Position numbers and translations under genes: made by a program. A stretch of 64,000 nucleotides of DNA, taken from the NCBI RefSeq assembly GCF_018687095.1, contig NZ_CP061286.1, positions 1,178,001 to 1,242,000 of the forward strand, given 5' to 3'. Source of the DNA: Polynucleobacter sp. MWH-UH25E. GTDB taxonomy: Bacteria; Pseudomonadota; Gammaproteobacteria; Burkholderiales; Burkholderiaceae. Below, in pieces: positions 7,887 through 15,962 of this stretch. The notes under the pieces were generated by a model. It was not told the DNA's origin. It worked only from the letters and a program-made list of their open reading frames with translations, and ran no database searches. Each line of letters begins with the position of its first letter. Position 1 is the first letter of the stretch.

Positions 7887-8858
7887 TTAATCCAGCTTCG
7901 CGCCTGATTTCTTGACTACATCATGCCAGCGCACAACTTCTTGGTTGATAAAAGCGTTCAATTCAGGGCGGGTCATTTTGGGGACGGTCGCGCCCATGCC
8001 CGCCCAACGCTCATTAATATCCGGGGAAGCTAGTGCAGCTTGTACTTCAGTGCTCATTTTGTCGACGATATCCTTGGGGGTGCCCTTGATAGCCCAAAGA
8101 GCATACCAGCTAGAAACAACGAAGTTGCTAATACCGAGCTCTTGAGCAGTGGGTACATTCGGAAAGGCTGGGCTGCGTTGATTACTAGCGACAGCAACTG
8201 CGATCAATTGACCGCTTTTGATAAAAGGCGCAGCACCTGCAAGTGTGTCAAACATCATATCCACTTGACCGGCGACAACATCTTGTAGTGCTGGCCCAGT
8301 ACCGCGATAAGGGATATGTGTAATAAATAATTTATTCTGAATCTTAAATAGCTCGCCAGTAAGGTGCTGTGAAGTTCCATTTCCAGTAGATGCGTAGTTG
8401 TATTTACCAGGATGTTTACGAATTTCTTCGATGATGGATTTCAAATCATTCTTAGGAAACTTTGTCGGGTTCACAACAATGACATGAGGTACGCTGCCGA
8501 TAATTGCAATTGGCTCAAAATCTTTGGTGATGTCATACGAAAGATTTTGATACATGCTGGGAGCAATGGAGTGATGAACTGCGCCCAGCAACCAGGTGTA
8601 TCCATCCGGCGCCATTTTTGCCGCAGCTGCAGCTCCTACTGTACCGCCTGCACCACCTCGGTTATCCACCACAATCGAGTCGTTTAATTGAACTGAGAGT
8701 TGTTTTGCCAAGGGGCGCCCAAAGGCATCCACTGCGCCACCAGGCGGGAAGGGGTTGATAAAAGTAATTGGGCGATTGGGGGCGGGCCAAGAGCCCGTTT
8801 GGGCGAATCCCAGGCCAGAAAGTAGGCTGATAGCCAATAAAAGTAGGATTTTTTTCAT
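7887..8858 (-). CDS. Bug/TctC-family periplasmic substrate-binding protein
   Basis: A clear signal peptide (KKILLLLAISLLSGLGFAQ) precedes the Bug hallmarks NPFPPGGAVDAFGR, GGAGGTVGAAAAAK and PDGYTWLL, then HIPYRGTGPALQDVV in the second lobe; 323 residues is normal. It should be a soluble periplasmic receptor for an organic acid. The gene is first in a probable two-gene unit with the four-domain rhodanese, so its ligand may relate to sulfur metabolism (inference from neighbourhood only). No Tct permease genes are present. Confidence 0.92.
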   Translation of the reverse strand: MKKILLLLAISLLSGLGFAQTGSWPAPNRPITFINPFPPGGAVDAFGRPLAKQLSVQLNDSIVVDNRGGAGGTVGAAAAAKMAPDGYTWLLGAVHHSIAPSMYQNLSYDITKDFEPIAIIGSVPHVIVVNPTKFPKNDLKSIIEEIRKHPGKYNYASTGNGTSQHLTGELFKIQNKLFITHIPYRGTGPALQDVVAGQVDMMFDTLAGAAPFIKSGQLIAVAVASNQRSPAFPNVPTAQELGISNFVVSSWYALWAIKGTPKDIVDKMSTEVQAALASPDINERWAGMGATVPKMTRPELNAFINQEVVRWHDVVKKSGAKLD

Positions 8859-9020
8859 TGTTTTCGCGGTTTTTCAATATTTCCTCTAATTAAAGCATGT
8901 CAGCCAAAAGGCTGAGTCTAAGAGTTATCCCTGATGAAAATGACCATTTTTTACAGTTTTTATAGGGATATACTGATTTCGCTGTAGGTATGACTATTTA
9001 CTTGATTAATGGGAGACGAG

Positions 9021-9209
9021 ATGTCACAACACGATACATTGTTAGCCGCTTTTGAAACTTATAAAGCAGAAAACGAGAAGTTCATTGAAAAAGGTATTAA
9101 GGCATCTGCTGCACGCGCCCGTAAGGCCTTGCAAGAGATTGCTGGTGCTTGCAAAGAGCGTCGCAAAGAAATCACTGCTGCAAAAGAAGCAATGGAAGCT
9201 AAGAAATAA
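9021..9209 (+). CDS. Small basic helical protein, histone H1-like
   Basis: From the ATG at 9021 the product has 62 residues, almost entirely charged or alanine helix, with a lysine-rich end (KEAMEAKK). An upstream in-frame ATG at 9009 overlaps the likely ribosome-binding site GGGAGA (9011-9016), so the later start is preferred. Size and composition resemble the small Hc1/histone H1-like proteins of betaproteobacteria, but no SPKK or PAKKA repeats are present, so DNA binding is only a suggestion. A hairpin terminator follows. Confidence 0.6.
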   Translation: MSQHDTLLAAFETYKAENEKFIEKGIKASAARARKALQEIAGACKERRKEITAAKEAMEAKK

Positions 9210-9227
9210 TTCTTACCCTAATTGATT

Positions 9228-9259
9228 AAAAAGTCTGGCTCACAAAGCTGGGCTTTTTT
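9228..9259. terminator. Bidirectional hairpin terminator
   Basis: The arm at 9228-9240 (AAAAAGTCTGGCT) pairs with the arm at 9246-9258 through three G-T wobbles, with a 5-base loop, flanked by A and T runs. It lies between the convergent genes ending at 9209 and 9264 and could serve both. Confidence 0.7.
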
Positions 9260-9263
9260 ATTT

Positions 9264-9557
9264 CTAGTTTTCCACCCCAAAGAGGGTAAGCTTCATGGCC
9301 TGACCGCGGATTTGTAAAAGACTTTGGTACTCAGTGCTATGTGCCCAAGCATGAGCATCTTCTTTGCTCAGAAAATGAAGTTCTACAAACGCGCTAAAGG
9401 CATCGCAACCCAGTTCATTCCAAAAGATTTCCGTGAGCAATCCACGATACTCAATGCTGCCTTTGTAATGCTCGACGGTCTTGCCTACTTGGTTGCGATA
9501 TTGCTCAAAGGCGGACTGATCGGTAAGCTTAATTAAGCCGATAACTTTGACTGTCAT
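9264..9557 (-). CDS. DUF1330 family protein
   Basis: This 97-residue protein shows the ferredoxin-like dimeric alpha-beta-barrel pattern of DUF1330: an N-terminal strand VKVIGLIKLTD, a helix with FEQYRNQVGKTVEHYKG, and a second half with FLSKEDAHAWAHSTEYQSL before a final strand. Members are small cytoplasmic proteins, often near catabolic genes, with no established reaction. It is transcribed away from the cupin-like gene. Confidence 0.7.
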   Translation of the reverse strand: MTVKVIGLIKLTDQSAFEQYRNQVGKTVEHYKGSIEYRGLLTEIFWNELGCDAFSAFVELHFLSKEDAHAWAHSTEYQSLLQIRGQAMKLTLFGVEN

Positions 9558-9622
9558 AGTGATTCAAATTCCCAAAGATGGTGGTTTCTGAAAAGAGTGT
9601 ATATCCGCGCTATAGTTTCATT

Positions 9623-9892
9623 ATGAATCAAGACCAATTTCTGCAACTCTTGTCGCAGTCTGGCTTTCCGGAGCCAGTTGAGGTGCTGCAGCCCCCAAAT
9701 GGCCACTTAGATAATCATACTCACCCGTTTGCAGTGCGAGCCCTCGTAGTGGATGGGTATATTGAAATTGAATCACAAAACGGATTAAACCAATATTGCG
9801 TAGGAGATGTATTTGAGTTGGCATTTGAGCAACCCCATTCGGAAACCTATGGGCCTCTAGGGGTAAAGTATTTGGCATCGCGCAAGCAGTGA
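9623..9892 (+). CDS. Small cupin-like protein
   Basis: From the ATG at 9623 the product has 89 residues containing the cupin metal motif H-x-H-P (DNHTHPFAVRALVVDG) and a following beta-rich region ending HSETYGPLGVKYL. It fits a single-domain cupin of the type that binds a metal or small ligand. An upstream in-frame ATG at 9578 would add 15 residues, but 9623 directly follows a TATAGT box (9611-9616) with six bases between, which suggests a leaderless transcript. It lies 40 bases before the dehydrogenase gene. The function is unknown. Confidence 0.65.
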   Translation: MNQDQFLQLLSQSGFPEPVEVLQPPNGHLDNHTHPFAVRALVVDGYIEIESQNGLNQYCVGDVFELAFEQPHSETYGPLGVKYLASRKQ

Positions 9893-9932
9893 GTGAAATA
9901 AGAAACAAGCACTTGAGATAACTAGGATCAAT

Positions 9933-10811
9933 ATGAAAATTGGATTTATTGGGTTAGGTAATATGGGTTTGCCAATGGCAATCAATTTATTGAAAGCAGG
10001 CCATGAAGTGACGGGTTTTGATTTGGTGCAAGCACAGATTGATGCATTCGCAGCGGCAGGCGGCAAGATTGCGAAGAGCGCCAATACCGCTGCTGATGGT
10101 GCAGACCTTTTAATTAGCATGTTGCCAGCTTCGCGTCACGTCGAAGGCCTATACCTTGGTGAATCTGGTTTATTGGCGCACGCTAATCCTAAAACCCTAT
10201 TAATTGATTGCTCTACGATTTCACCAAAGGTTGCGCAAGCGGTTGCAGCGCAAGCAAAGGCTAAAGGTTTTGCCATGGTTGATGCGCCTGTCTCAGGCGG
10301 TACCGCAGGTGCTCAAGCGGGAACATTGACTTTCATGGTCGGTGGAGAAAATTCAGTAGTGGAATGCATTCGCCCAATCTTGGAGAAGATGGGTAAAAAT
10401 ATTTTTCATGCAGGCGGTAGTGGTGCAGGTCAGACGGTAAAGGTATGCAACAACATGCTTTTGGGTATTCAGATGCTGGGGACTAGCGAAGCCTTGCGTT
10501 TGGGAATTGCGAATGGCATGGACCCGAAAGTGCTCTCGGACATTATGTCCAAGAGTTCTGGTCGCAATTGGGCGCTTGAGTTGTACAACCCTTGTCCTGG
10601 AGTGATGGAGAATGTGCCTTCATCAAAGGGCTACGCTGGTGGATTTAGCGTTGATCTCATGCTCAAAGATATGGGCTTAGCAATTGAGAATGCTCAAGAC
10701 CTTGGCGCAAGCGTTCCCCTTGGCGAATTATCTAGACAGCTTTATGAGTCTCACAGTAAAGCGGGCAATGGTCAGCTCGATTTCTCGAGCGTCTTTAATC
10801 TAAAAGACTAA
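9933..10811 (+). CDS. mmsB: NAD(P)-dependent beta-hydroxyacid dehydrogenase (3-hydroxyisobutyrate dehydrogenase type)
   Basis: The Rossmann loop GLGNMG (residues 7-12) is followed by the substrate-binding signature DAPVSGGTAGAQAGTLTFMVGG and the catalytic lysine in GQTVKVCNNML (Lys170). At 292 residues it is a standard beta-hydroxyacid dehydrogenase oxidising 3-hydroxyisobutyrate-type substrates with NAD. The same fold includes tartronate-semialdehyde reductase and succinic semialdehyde reductases, so the mmsB symbol is a best guess. No other valine-degradation gene is adjacent. Confidence 0.85.
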   Translation: MKIGFIGLGNMGLPMAINLLKAGHEVTGFDLVQAQIDAFAAAGGKIAKSANTAADGADLLISMLPASRHVEGLYLGESGLLAHANPKTLLIDCSTISPKVAQAVAAQAKAKGFAMVDAPVSGGTAGAQAGTLTFMVGGENSVVECIRPILEKMGKNIFHAGGSGAGQTVKVCNNMLLGIQMLGTSEALRLGIANGMDPKVLSDIMSKSSGRNWALELYNPCPGVMENVPSSKGYAGGFSVDLMLKDMGLAIENAQDLGASVPLGELSRQLYESHSKAGNGQLDFSSVFNLKD

Positions 10812-10823
10812 CTTAAGCTTGGC

Positions 10824-11885
10824 CTACGAAACAGCCAAAGGCTTGCCTTGGCGTTTGCTCATTTGACCAATCACGCGGGCACCCAAAAAGTGATGTTGGT
10901 TAAAGACATCCAGCACCTCTTTAACAGATTCAGGGCTACACGATACCAATAAACCACCACTGGTTTGAGGATCGGTTAATAGGGCGCGTTGCGCTGAAGT
11001 GAAATCCGCAGGTATGCTAACTTCATCGCCATAGCTAAGCCAATTACGATCAGATGCCCCAGTAATGATTCCTTCATCCGCTAGATTCTGAACATTGGAG
11101 AGTAGGGGTACCTGACTCCAGTCAATGTGAGCAGTGCAATTAGAGGCACGAGCTAGCTCAAGAGTGTGGCCTGCTAAACCAAAGCCTGTGACGTCAGTTA
11201 ATGCGTGTACACCACTAATTTTTGCCAAGTCTGGTCCAGCGGAATTGAGTTTCGTGGTATTAGAAATCATTTCGCGGTACCCGTCTGGACCGAGTAGATC
11301 TTTCTTGAGGGCTGCAGACAAAATGCCTACGCCTAATGGCTTGCCTAGAATGAGGACGTCCCCTGGCTGAGCGCTCGCATTACTTTTAACGCGCTGAGGA
11401 TCAACAATGCCAATGGCTACTAGTCCATAGATCGGCTCAACCGAATCGATTGTGTGACCACCAGCAATAGGAATGCCTGCGCTACGACAAGCCTCAGCAC
11501 CACCCTCTAAAATTCTGGCAATTGTTTTATTGGAGAGCACTTTGATGGGCATGCCAACTAAAGCAAGCGCGAAGAGTGGTGTGCCACCCATGGCATAGAT
11601 ATCACTGATCGCATTAGTCGCTGCAATTTTTCCGAAATCAAATGGATCATCCACGATAGGCATAAAGAAGTCAGTCGTGGCAACGATTGCCTGCGTTTCA
11701 TTAATTTGATATACGGCAGCATCATCCGATGTTTCAATGCCAATCAAGAGCTCTTTAGGAAAAGGTAATTGAGGAACGTTCTTCAGAATCTCAGAGAGAA
11801 CGCCGGGAGCGATTTTGCAGCCACAGCCGCCTCCGTGGGAGAGAGAGGTGAGGCGTGGTTCGATAGGAGTCGTTGCTGTAGTCAT
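10824..11885 (-). CDS. selD: Selenide, water dikinase (selenophosphate synthetase)
   Basis: SelD makes selenophosphate from selenide and ATP for selenocysteine or 2-selenouridine synthesis. The N-terminal active-site motif SHGGGCGCKI carries cysteine (Cys21) at the position that is Cys or Sec in the family. The metal/ATP-binding segments SDDAAVYQI, ATTDFFMPIVDDPFDFG, AGGHTIDS and TDVTGFGLAGH are intact, and the length of 353 is normal. It is the last gene of a minus-strand run after the TlpA-like gene (31-base gap). No selA, selB, selC or selU gene is visible here, so its use in this organism is undetermined. Confidence 0.96.
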   Translation of the reverse strand: MTTATTPIEPRLTSLSHGGGCGCKIAPGVLSEILKNVPQLPFPKELLIGIETSDDAAVYQINETQAIVATTDFFMPIVDDPFDFGKIAATNAISDIYAMGGTPLFALALVGMPIKVLSNKTIARILEGGAEACRSAGIPIAGGHTIDSVEPIYGLVAIGIVDPQRVKSNASAQPGDVLILGKPLGVGILSAALKKDLLGPDGYREMISNTTKLNSAGPDLAKISGVHALTDVTGFGLAGHTLELARASNCTAHIDWSQVPLLSNVQNLADEGIITGASDRNWLSYGDEVSIPADFTSAQRALLTDPQTSGGLLVSCSPESVKEVLDVFNQHHFLGARVIGQMSKRQGKPLAVS

Positions 11886-11916
11886 ATGGCTAGAGTATCA
11901 GAAGATCAAAATTACG

Positions 11917-12459
11917 CTATTGACGAAGTAAGGCCTCAATTTTGCCTTTTACTTCTTCGTTATCAACATTCTCGATAGCGCCAATCCACACAGCTTCTAT
12001 CTTGCCAGTCTTGCTCACCAAGAATGTCGTTGGTATTCCGCGTGCCTTCCAAGATTTGTAGGTAGTGCTATTGCGATCGAGCAGTATTTCTATGCCATTT
12101 TCAGGAAGCCCGCTTCCCTTGAGGAATTGGGTGATACGGGGTTTCATTTCCGCAAGATTGACCGCGAATACTTTTAGTCCCTTACCAGCATAGTTTTTTT
12201 GTAGCTGAATCAACTCTTCAAATTCAGCACGACAAGGCTCGCACCAGCTTGCCCAAAAGTTGACTACTAAAACTTTGCCCTTGAATTCTGATAAATCAAC
12301 TGACTTACCCGACAAGTTATTGAGTTGTGTTGGAGGTGCCTGAGTTAAGCCAACCTTAGATGCTGGTTGCCATTGAGCGTTAGCACTTGTAGTAAGAAAG
12401 CTCAGAAAAGCAAAAGCCAGTGCTAGAGCAATCTCTAGAACTGGCTTGGCGAATCGCAT
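11917..12459 (-). CDS. TlpA-like periplasmic thioredoxin-fold protein
   Basis: A signal peptide (about residues 1-28, ending SANA) is followed by an AhpC-TSA/TlpA domain. The redox motif WCEPC has cysteines 73 and 76, with NFWASW before it and the cis-proline segment GIPTTFLV later. Such proteins reduce disulfides in the periplasm, for example during cytochrome c maturation. The 180-residue length is typical. It sits 21 bases after the transglutaminase-like gene and 31 before selD. No membrane electron donor is adjacent. Confidence 0.88.
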   Translation of the reverse strand: MRFAKPVLEIALALAFAFLSFLTTSANAQWQPASKVGLTQAPPTQLNNLSGKSVDLSEFKGKVLVVNFWASWCEPCRAEFEELIQLQKNYAGKGLKVFAVNLAEMKPRITQFLKGSGLPENGIEILLDRNSTTYKSWKARGIPTTFLVSKTGKIEAVWIGAIENVDNEEVKGKIEALLRQ

Positions 12460-12480
12460 GAAGTAGGATCTCTTCAGTGA

Positions 12481-13590
12481 TTAAGAGATCTGACGACTGG
12501 TGATCTTGTATTTGAAGTTATCGGGATCAAGCGAGTCAAAACGGCCTTCTGTATTTTCTGCTTGTGGATACATCAAGAATGGAATATCACCCTTGCTTCC
12601 CAATTTGGATCCAGGAAGCGAAATATCATGACCGTAGTTGTAAGCCATCCAATTCATTTCCCAATTACCAAAGAGGTAGTCGCGAATAGCTAATACTTTT
12701 GGATCATTGGCAGGGAGGCCACCAGTTTCTTCTAGGATAACTTTGCGCACATCGGCAGGATCCACAGGCATCCAACCATAACCAGCGGCGTAGAATTCAG
12801 CGCGGCAGTGTTGTGCTTTAGTGATGTCGCCTGATTTACCTAGGCTCTTATAACCACGTGCGGAGTCTGCAATACGAATGCCATAGACATCACGAGCAGG
12901 AATGCCAGCAGAGCGGGCAAGCGCCACAAATACCGCATTGATATCAGCACACTTACCGCCGAGATTGTTGGTCTCAAGCATCAACTTCACGTCACCTTGA
13001 CCGCAGCCGCGGGTCTTGGGATCGCGATGGGTATTATCAACAACCCAGTTGTAGATTGCTTTGGCTTTTTCAACATCAGTTGCGTTTACTGGAATATTTG
13101 CGAGACATTCTTGTGCCTTAGTTTTCACGATGCCATCAGTCGGTAGATATTTTGTACCGCGAGTCCAGTAGGCCTTCTCTGCTTTTGAAAGAGTTAATGC
13201 TGGGTTAGATGTATTGAGTTCTAGGTTGCGATTGCAGGTGCTTACCAACATCGATACTTTGACGCTATGATTGGTTGCAGACTTGTCCCATTTTGTCCAT
13301 AACATGCGCGCTTGTTTATCTGCGGTTTCATAAATTTGATTGACTGATTTAGGATCGTTAGACTCTGGTCTGATTGCTAGAGTACGGAAGTAGTTCGTAT
13401 CCAAAACGAGAGGTAATGGAATCCATGTTTCCGCAAAGCCATTAGGTGATTCCAAATTGACTTCTGTAACAATTTCATAAGTTGACCAATTCGGATTGGC
13501 TTGAGCAAATACAGAAGAAATTGGATTGAGTGTTGGTAGTGCAAATGCACCCGCAATGGTTTTAATGGCTGAGCGGCGAGAAATAGACAT
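12481..13590 (-). CDS. Exported transglutaminase-like (cysteine protease fold) protein
   Basis: From the ATG at 13590 the product has 369 residues and starts with a Tat-like leader (SRRSAIKTIAGAFALP). The transglutaminase core carries the Cys-His-Asp triad: Cys214 in GGKCADINAVF, His261 in AQHCRAEFY and Asp277 in WMPVDPAD. Proteins of this type act as peptidases or amidases in the envelope. An upstream in-frame extension to 13641 would put 17 unlikely residues before the leader, so it is not used. It lies between the thiol dioxygenase and TlpA-like genes on the same strand. Confidence 0.8.
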   Translation of the reverse strand: MSISRRSAIKTIAGAFALPTLNPISSVFAQANPNWSTYEIVTEVNLESPNGFAETWIPLPLVLDTNYFRTLAIRPESNDPKSVNQIYETADKQARMLWTKWDKSATNHSVKVSMLVSTCNRNLELNTSNPALTLSKAEKAYWTRGTKYLPTDGIVKTKAQECLANIPVNATDVEKAKAIYNWVVDNTHRDPKTRGCGQGDVKLMLETNNLGGKCADINAVFVALARSAGIPARDVYGIRIADSARGYKSLGKSGDITKAQHCRAEFYAAGYGWMPVDPADVRKVILEETGGLPANDPKVLAIRDYLFGNWEMNWMAYNYGHDISLPGSKLGSKGDIPFLMYPQAENTEGRFDSLDPDNFKYKITSRQIS

Positions 13591-13678
13591 AGTTTTCCGA
13601 GTGGTAAATAGAAATGGCGAAGGCATCAGACCGCATGCCACGATAACCTGTCTATTTTAGCCAATCAGGCTACTGCTA

Positions 13679-14254
13679 CTAGGGATTCCAAAGATTGGGA
13701 ACGAGGGTATTAGCGTAGCCTGATACAAAGGATTTCTCGGCGCCAGTGATTGGATCAAAGACAGAGCGCTGAATTCTGCCGATATTGCCACCATAAACAT
13801 GGATGCTGATGGAGGTTTGATTTGGAAGGTTGTTCTCCACCACATGAATATCATGTGTCTTCGGAGAAACGGTATCGACATGACCCGGAGGGCAGATGCA
13901 AGGGTCGCCCGCTTTAAAGCCGCCCGCAGATTGCGGATAGTAGGGCGTGCCTTTTTCTTCGCCACGTAATTGCCCGACCATGCCCCAAACCGAATGGTTA
14001 TGGACAGGTGTCTTTTGTCCAGGACCCCAGACAAAACTCACAATGGAGAAACGATCAAATGGGTCTGCATATAGAAGGTATTGCTGGTAATACTGCGGAT
14101 GTGGTTTTGTAAATTCCACTGGAAGCCAGTCATCTACCGCAATGAGATTCTCCAGCAACTTTTTACCTTTAGTAAAAATTATTTCTTCACTAGGATTTTG
14201 ATCAAGTAATTGACTTAATTGCTTAACAAAGGTGAGAAGCTTGCCATCAGCCAT
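13679..14254 (-). CDS. Cysteine dioxygenase-family thiol dioxygenase (3-mercaptopropionate dioxygenase type)
   Basis: A cupin protein with the three-histidine iron site of thiol dioxygenases: H-x-H in TPVHNHSVWG (His85 and His87) and the third histidine in SISIHVYGGNIG (His152). The PVHxHxVWG form resembles bacterial 3-mercaptopropionate dioxygenases more than animal cysteine dioxygenase, so the substrate may be 3-mercaptopropionate or cysteine, oxidised to the sulfinate with O2. The ATG at 14254 is preferred because GGAG lies six bases upstream; an ATG at 14266 would add four residues. Confidence 0.82.
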   Translation of the reverse strand: MADGKLLTFVKQLSQLLDQNPSEEIIFTKGKKLLENLIAVDDWLPVEFTKPHPQYYQQYLLYADPFDRFSIVSFVWGPGQKTPVHNHSVWGMVGQLRGEEKGTPYYPQSAGGFKAGDPCICPPGHVDTVSPKTHDIHVVENNLPNQTSISIHVYGGNIGRIQRSVFDPITGAEKSFVSGYANTLVPNLWNP

Positions 14255-14287
14255 CTTTTTCTCCATCTCAGAAATAGCTCTAGCCTA

Positions 14288-14719
14288 TTACTCTTGAAAT
14301 AACCACTCAGGCCAAGCCTTGGGTTTGAGCGTATTGGTATCAACACAGACAATGTGAAGCGTAGCGCTAGCAATCACTTGCATTTCATCGCTATCTGGAA
14401 GCTTGCGTTGGGCAGTTTGTTTGACGCTCACTTGTGTGCGGCCACGATGCTCAATCACTTGATCAATATGTAAGAGGTCATCCAACCTTCCGGGCTTATA
14501 GAAGTTCATGGTGAGCTCACGAACTGGCATCACAATATTGAACTCGTTCATGAGTTTTGTTGGGCTCTGGCCACGTTGAGCTAGCCATTCTGCACGGCTA
14601 CGTTCAAAGATTTCAAGGTAACGACCATGATAGACAAAACCTGCCGCGTCAGTATCTGAATAACAAACACGATGAATATAAGTGAAGGCGGAAGGGTTTG
14701 ATTTGGTTGTGGCAGTCAT
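14288..14719 (-). CDS. ybgC: Acyl-CoA thioesterase, YbgC/4-hydroxybenzoyl-CoA thioesterase family
   Basis: A 143-residue hot-dog-fold thioesterase. The catalytic signature YSDTDAAGFVYHGRYLEIFERSR contains the conserved Asp and Tyr of the 4HBT/YbgC family, followed by FKEFN-type and MNFYKPGRLDDLLHID segments. It hydrolyses short or hydroxylated acyl-CoA thioesters in the cytoplasm. YbgC is often beside tol-pal genes, but here it lies between a GNAT gene (11-base gap) and the thiol dioxygenase gene (33 bases before its preferred start), so the exact substrate is open. Confidence 0.85.
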   Translation of the reverse strand: MTATTKSNPSAFTYIHRVCYSDTDAAGFVYHGRYLEIFERSRAEWLAQRGQSPTKLMNEFNIVMPVRELTMNFYKPGRLDDLLHIDQVIEHRGRTQVSVKQTAQRKLPDSDEMQVIASATLHIVCVDTNTLKPKAWPEWLFQE

Positions 14720-14730
14720 AAAAAGTGAAT

Positions 14731-15162
14731 CTAGGTTGGCAATACCATCATCATAGTACGGTGAGGGATGCCCGCTTCATCGTATATGGGCCCATTGGCT
14801 ACAAAACCAAGCTTTTCATAGAATGGAATTGCGCTTACTTGGGCGTGCAATATGAGGGAGGAAATCCCGTTTGATTTGGCAAGCTCAATTAGCGCCTTCA
14901 TAATCTGACGGCCTAGTCCTTTATTGCGAAAAGGGCTCAGTACCGCCATGCGCCCAATTTGACCTGATCTGTCACCATTTATATGTAATCGAGCTGTCCC
15001 AATGTAGGCGCTCTCAGAGTAAGCAAGGGCATGGAAGGCGGCGGGATCGAATTCATCGATTTCAAGATCCGCCGGTACACCCTGTTCTAGGATAAAAACC
15101 TCGCGCCTGATCTTAAAGGCATCTTTTTGAGCTTCTTGCCACGGTTTAATGAGGATGTCCAA
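14731..15162 (-). CDS. GNAT family N-acetyltransferase (ElaA-like)
   Basis: The 143-residue protein carries the acetyl-CoA binding motif GRMAVLSPFRNKGLGRQIM (motif A, V-x-x-x-x-R-x-x-G-x-G) and the C-terminal HAQVSAIPFYEKLGFVANG of GNAT enzymes. The N-terminal REVFILEQGVPADLEIDEFD is characteristic of ElaA-type members. The acceptor substrate is unknown. It is the first gene of the minus-strand run that continues through ybgC to selD. Confidence 0.88.
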   Translation of the reverse strand: MDILIKPWQEAQKDAFKIRREVFILEQGVPADLEIDEFDPAAFHALAYSESAYIGTARLHINGDRSGQIGRMAVLSPFRNKGLGRQIMKALIELAKSNGISSLILHAQVSAIPFYEKLGFVANGPIYDEAGIPHRTMMMVLPT

Positions 15163-15297
15163 ATGTGTAGATCTTTTAAGGATAACCCTCTCAATTTATC
15201 AAATAAATACCTGATTGGAGGCTTATTAATTATGGTTACAATAAAAATAGCGATTCGTTCCCGAATCCATAAACCCTTTATTCAATTAGGAGTTACT

Positions 15298-15879
15298 TTG
15301 AAGAAATCTTTACTTGCTGGCTTATTCGCCATTATTGGCGTTGCTTTTACCGCTTCCGCTTTTGCTCAGTTGCCAACAAAGATGTTGCCTTTGGCTGCTG
15401 ATGTAGTTGTTCTTAACGCCACTGTAGATTCAGTGGATGCAAAAAAGCGCATTGTTGTCTTGAAAGACGCGAACGGAAATTTGGCGCAGATGAACGTTGC
15501 TAAGTCTGTAAATGATTTGGACAAAGTAAAGAAGGGCGATGTTTTCTTAGTTGAGCATGCTCAAGCGATTGCAGTTGGATTAACTGCTGCTGGTAAGGAT
15601 GCTAAGCCAGGCGTTTCTGGTGTGCGTTCAGTAGTGATTGCTGGAAAAGGATCTGCAAAGCCATTTGAAGAGACAACCGACACCATTTATGCAACAGTAA
15701 AGATCGGCACAATCGATCAAAAAACCCGTATCGTCACTTTCACAATGCCGAATGGCGAGAAGCAAAAAGTGAAGGTTGACCCAAGCGTTCTCGGTCTCGA
15801 GAAATTCAAAGCTGGTGATGATGTCATGGTTGAGTTTGTTGACGATACCGCGATTGGTTTCGTAACACCTAAGAAGTAA
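15298..15879 (+). CDS. Exported protein with two tandem repeats of a small beta domain; function unknown
   Basis: The start is a TTG at 15298 with AGGAG at 15288-15292. It gives a 193-residue product with a textbook signal peptide (KKSLLAGLFAIIGVAFTASAFA). The frame stays open further upstream and could use ATGs at 15232 or 15127, but those starts bury the signal peptide and the longest overlaps the GNAT gene. The mature protein holds two similar halves: VVLNATVDSVDAKKRIVVL...KKGDVFLVEH and IYATVKIGTIDQKTRIVTF...KAGDDVMVEF. Each suggests a small OB- or SH3-like barrel. I do not recognise the family. A strong terminator follows. Confidence 0.75.
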   Translation: MKKSLLAGLFAIIGVAFTASAFAQLPTKMLPLAADVVVLNATVDSVDAKKRIVVLKDANGNLAQMNVAKSVNDLDKVKKGDVFLVEHAQAIAVGLTAAGKDAKPGVSGVRSVVIAGKGSAKPFEETTDTIYATVKIGTIDQKTRIVTFTMPNGEKQKVKVDPSVLGLEKFKAGDDVMVEFVDDTAIGFVTPKK

Positions 15880-15918
15880 TTCTTAATATGTAATACGCTG
15901 GATCAATCCAGTTAAAAG

Positions 15919-15943
15919 AAAAGCCCGCAAATGCGGGCTTTTT
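15919..15943. terminator. Rho-independent terminator
   Basis: AAAAGCCCGC (15919-15928) pairs perfectly with GCGGGCTTTT (15933-15942) around an AAAT loop. The symmetric A and T flanks mean it could serve both the exported-protein gene and the convergent tungstate-receptor gene. Confidence 0.85.
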
Positions 15944-15962
15944 CTATTGTTAATCAGAGTAA

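Noticed and set aside
8940..8980. Promoter for the small helical protein at 9021 (TTTACA and TATACT).
   Set aside because: The two hexamers are only 13 bases apart, too close for a standard sigma-70 promoter.
13591..14034. Minus-strand ORF of 125 codons and the upstream part of the transglutaminase frame.
   Set aside because: The first is a shifted frame of the thiol dioxygenase gene; the second precedes the Tat leader and lacks a credible start.
15127..15297. N-terminal extension of the exported two-domain protein.
   Set aside because: It overlaps the GNAT gene and hides a textbook signal peptide that begins at TTG 15298.
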